Source: Bacillota bacterium (GTDB lineage: Bacteria > Bacillota > Clostridia > Christensenellales > Borkfalkiaceae). Taken from it: a stretch of DNA of 5,937 nucleotides. The translations under genes and the position numbers were made by a program. Position 1 is the stretch's first letter, and each line of letters opens with the position of its first letter. Shown here one piece after another: positions 5,433 through 5,937 of this stretch. The notes under the pieces were generated by a model, which was not told the origin of the DNA, searched no databases, and worked only from the letters and a program-made list of their open reading frames with translations. The stretch covers positions 1 through 5,937 of the forward strand of contig QAKM01000041.1 of NCBI GenBank assembly GCA_003343805.1. Direction: 5' to 3'.

Positions 5433-5683
5433 GCTGTTTTTTGGGCAAAAACGCAACTTTTGTGCTTCGCAAAAACAGGTTTCGATTTTATGCTGTCTTT
5501 TACCTGTTTTTGAGTAAAAACAGGACTTGAACCCTCGGCTTATAAAAAGACAGTGATACGCAGTGAAATTTGTGCGCATTTCTGATTTATAAATTAGTAA
5601 AGTTGTGGCCTCTGCATGGTTGGAATCGTATTTAATGCGGACATAACTTTCTAAAAAAATTTGGAATAAGAGCCGTAAAACTC
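5433..5683. other. AT-rich intergenic region without genes
   Basis: No reading frame with a ribosome binding site is visible here. The stretch is clearly richer in A/T than the coding DNA to its left. It contains GCAAAAAC repeated at 5445-5452 and 5469-5476 (a third copy lies at 5393-5400), the hairpin set at 5470-5524 and a short inverted T-arm-like sequence (5523-5534). The interval 5540-5683 shows no clear promoter or structured element apart from a weak AAGAG...CTCTT inverted repeat (5668-5672 with 5681-5685) that overlaps the start of the TetR promoter. Confidence 0.6.
5470..5524. repeat. Alternative hairpins from CAAAAACAGG-type repeats
   Basis: CAAAAACAGGT (5470-5480) is a perfect 11-bp inverted match to ACCTGTTTTTG (5502-5512), with a 21-base loop. 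The right arm can instead pair with AAAAACAGG (5516-5524) as a 9-bp stem with loop GAGT. The two folds exclude each other. The terminal T-runs also make the first hairpin a weak candidate terminator for transcription from either side. No gene start is close enough to make it a clear attenuator. Confidence 0.6.
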
Positions 5684-5712
5684 TTGACAGGGGGGCGGCA
5701 TATGATTATAAT
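5684..5712 (+). promoter_or_regulatory. Consensus promoter of the TetR-family gene
   Basis: TTGACA (5684-5689) and TATAAT (5707-5712) with a 17-bp spacer match the housekeeping sigma consensus perfectly. The spacer starts with six G residues (5690-5695), a tract whose length could alter spacing. The predicted start near 5719 falls inside the first palindrome of the operator, so a bound repressor would block initiation. Confidence 0.88.
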
Positions 5713-5742
5713 GATAATTGAATTATCGGTAATTAAATTATC
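5713..5742. promoter_or_regulatory. Two tandem 15-bp palindromic operators
   Basis: GATAATTGAATTATC (5713-5727) is a perfect palindrome around a central G. It abuts GGTAATTAAATTATC (5728-5742), the same 15-bp pattern with one arm mismatch and a central A. The pair lies directly after the -10 box and 13 bases before the TetR start codon, ending next to its TAGGAGG site. This position is typical of autorepression by the encoded regulator, with two dimers possibly binding side by side (inference). Confidence 0.78.
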
Positions 5743-5755
5743 GTAGGAGGCAGGC

Positions 5756-5937
5756 ATGTCGGTTGCGGACAGAAGTATCGACCCGCGCATCATGGAGAGC
5801 GCGAAAGGGGAGTTTCTGCAAAAGGGATTTTTAGATGCGTCCTTGCAGGAGATCTGTAAAAACGCGGGCGTGACCACGGGTGCGCTGTACAAGCGGTTCA
5901 AGGGCAAGGAAGAGCTTTTCTGCGCGCTGGTGGAGAG
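5756..5937 (+). CDS. TetR/AcrR-family transcriptional regulator, N-terminus (3' partial)
   Basis: Only the first 60 residues are in the window; the gene runs off the right edge. The start ATG has a good TAGGAGG site (5744-5750) at 5-base spacing, and MSVADRSIDPRIMESAKGEF leads into the DNA-binding domain. The segment FLQKGFLDASLQEICKNAGV (20-39) then TTGALYKRFKGKEELF (40-55) is the classic TetR three-helix HTH: I-M-E-S-A, G-F-x-x-A/T-S, I-C-x-x-A-G-V and the G-x-L-Y-x-x-F-K-x-K-E-E-L-F recognition end. Its ligand domain and target genes are outside the window, so the effector cannot be inferred. The consensus promoter and tandem palindromes in front of it point to autoregulation. The gene is separated from the tRNA operon by a terminator and about 390 bases. 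Confidence 0.92.
   Translation, partial: MSVADRSIDPRIMESAKGEFLQKGFLDASLQEICKNAGVTTGALYKRFKGKEELFCALVE

Noticed and set aside
5393..5530. Repeated GCAAAAAC and AAAAACAGG units as a possible CRISPR array
   Set aside because: The repeats are only 8-10 bases, irregularly spaced and in both orientations; no array structure or cas gene is present.
5632..5907. A 91-codon minus-strand frame over the TetR promoter and start
   Set aside because: It overlaps a consensus promoter, operator palindromes and a clear TetR N-terminus, and shows no family resemblance.

Overview
The window looks like chromosomal DNA from a GC-rich, low-skew Firmicute, most likely a gut-type Clostridia (inference). The signs are strong AGGAGG-type ribosome binding sites, a block in the order sua5/ywlC - ywlE - rpiB that resembles the Bacillus subtilis ywlC-ywlE-ywlF neighbourhood, an intrinsic terminator with a U-tract, and a DnaB C-terminus of Firmicutes type. 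No plasmid, phage or insertion-sequence gene is visible.

Region 1 (1-5269, all + strand) is one tightly packed run of genes that could be a single long transcription unit. It begins with the 3' end of the replicative helicase gene dnaB. Then come an L-threonylcarbamoyladenylate synthase (t6A tRNA modification), a YwlE-type low-molecular-weight phosphatase (probably protein-arginine phosphatase) and ribose-5-phosphate isomerase B. Next is a three-gene module: an internally duplicated DUF1538 polytopic membrane protein, a 279-residue protein that reads as two PII-like domains in tandem, and an S51/peptidase E-like hydrolase. Three of the junctions overlap by 1 to 4 bases (ywlE/rpiB, DUF1538/PII-like, PII-like/S51), which indicates translational coupling. 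The DUF1538 plus tandem PII-like pair is the most interesting system here: by analogy with GlnK-AmtB and SbtB-SbtA it suggests a membrane transporter gated by a cytoplasmic signal-sensing partner, with ligand and cargo unknown.

Region 2 (5282-5432) is a tRNA-Leu gene with anticodon CAG and encoded CCA, followed by a strong intrinsic terminator. A near-consensus sigma-70-type promoter (TTGACT, 17 bp, TATAAT) lies inside the 3' part of the S51 gene and probably drives the tRNA independently of the operon.

Region 3 (5433-5755) is AT-rich non-coding DNA. It holds alternative hairpins built from CAAAAACAGG/CCTGTTTTTG repeats, a 12-base inverted match to the tRNA T-arm, and a perfect consensus promoter (TTGACA, 17 bp, TATAAT). 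Two directly abutting 15-bp palindromes follow the -10 box. They sit just before the start of a TetR-family regulator whose N-terminal 60 residues are in the window (5756-5937, cut by the window end). The palindromes are a textbook position for autorepression by that regulator.
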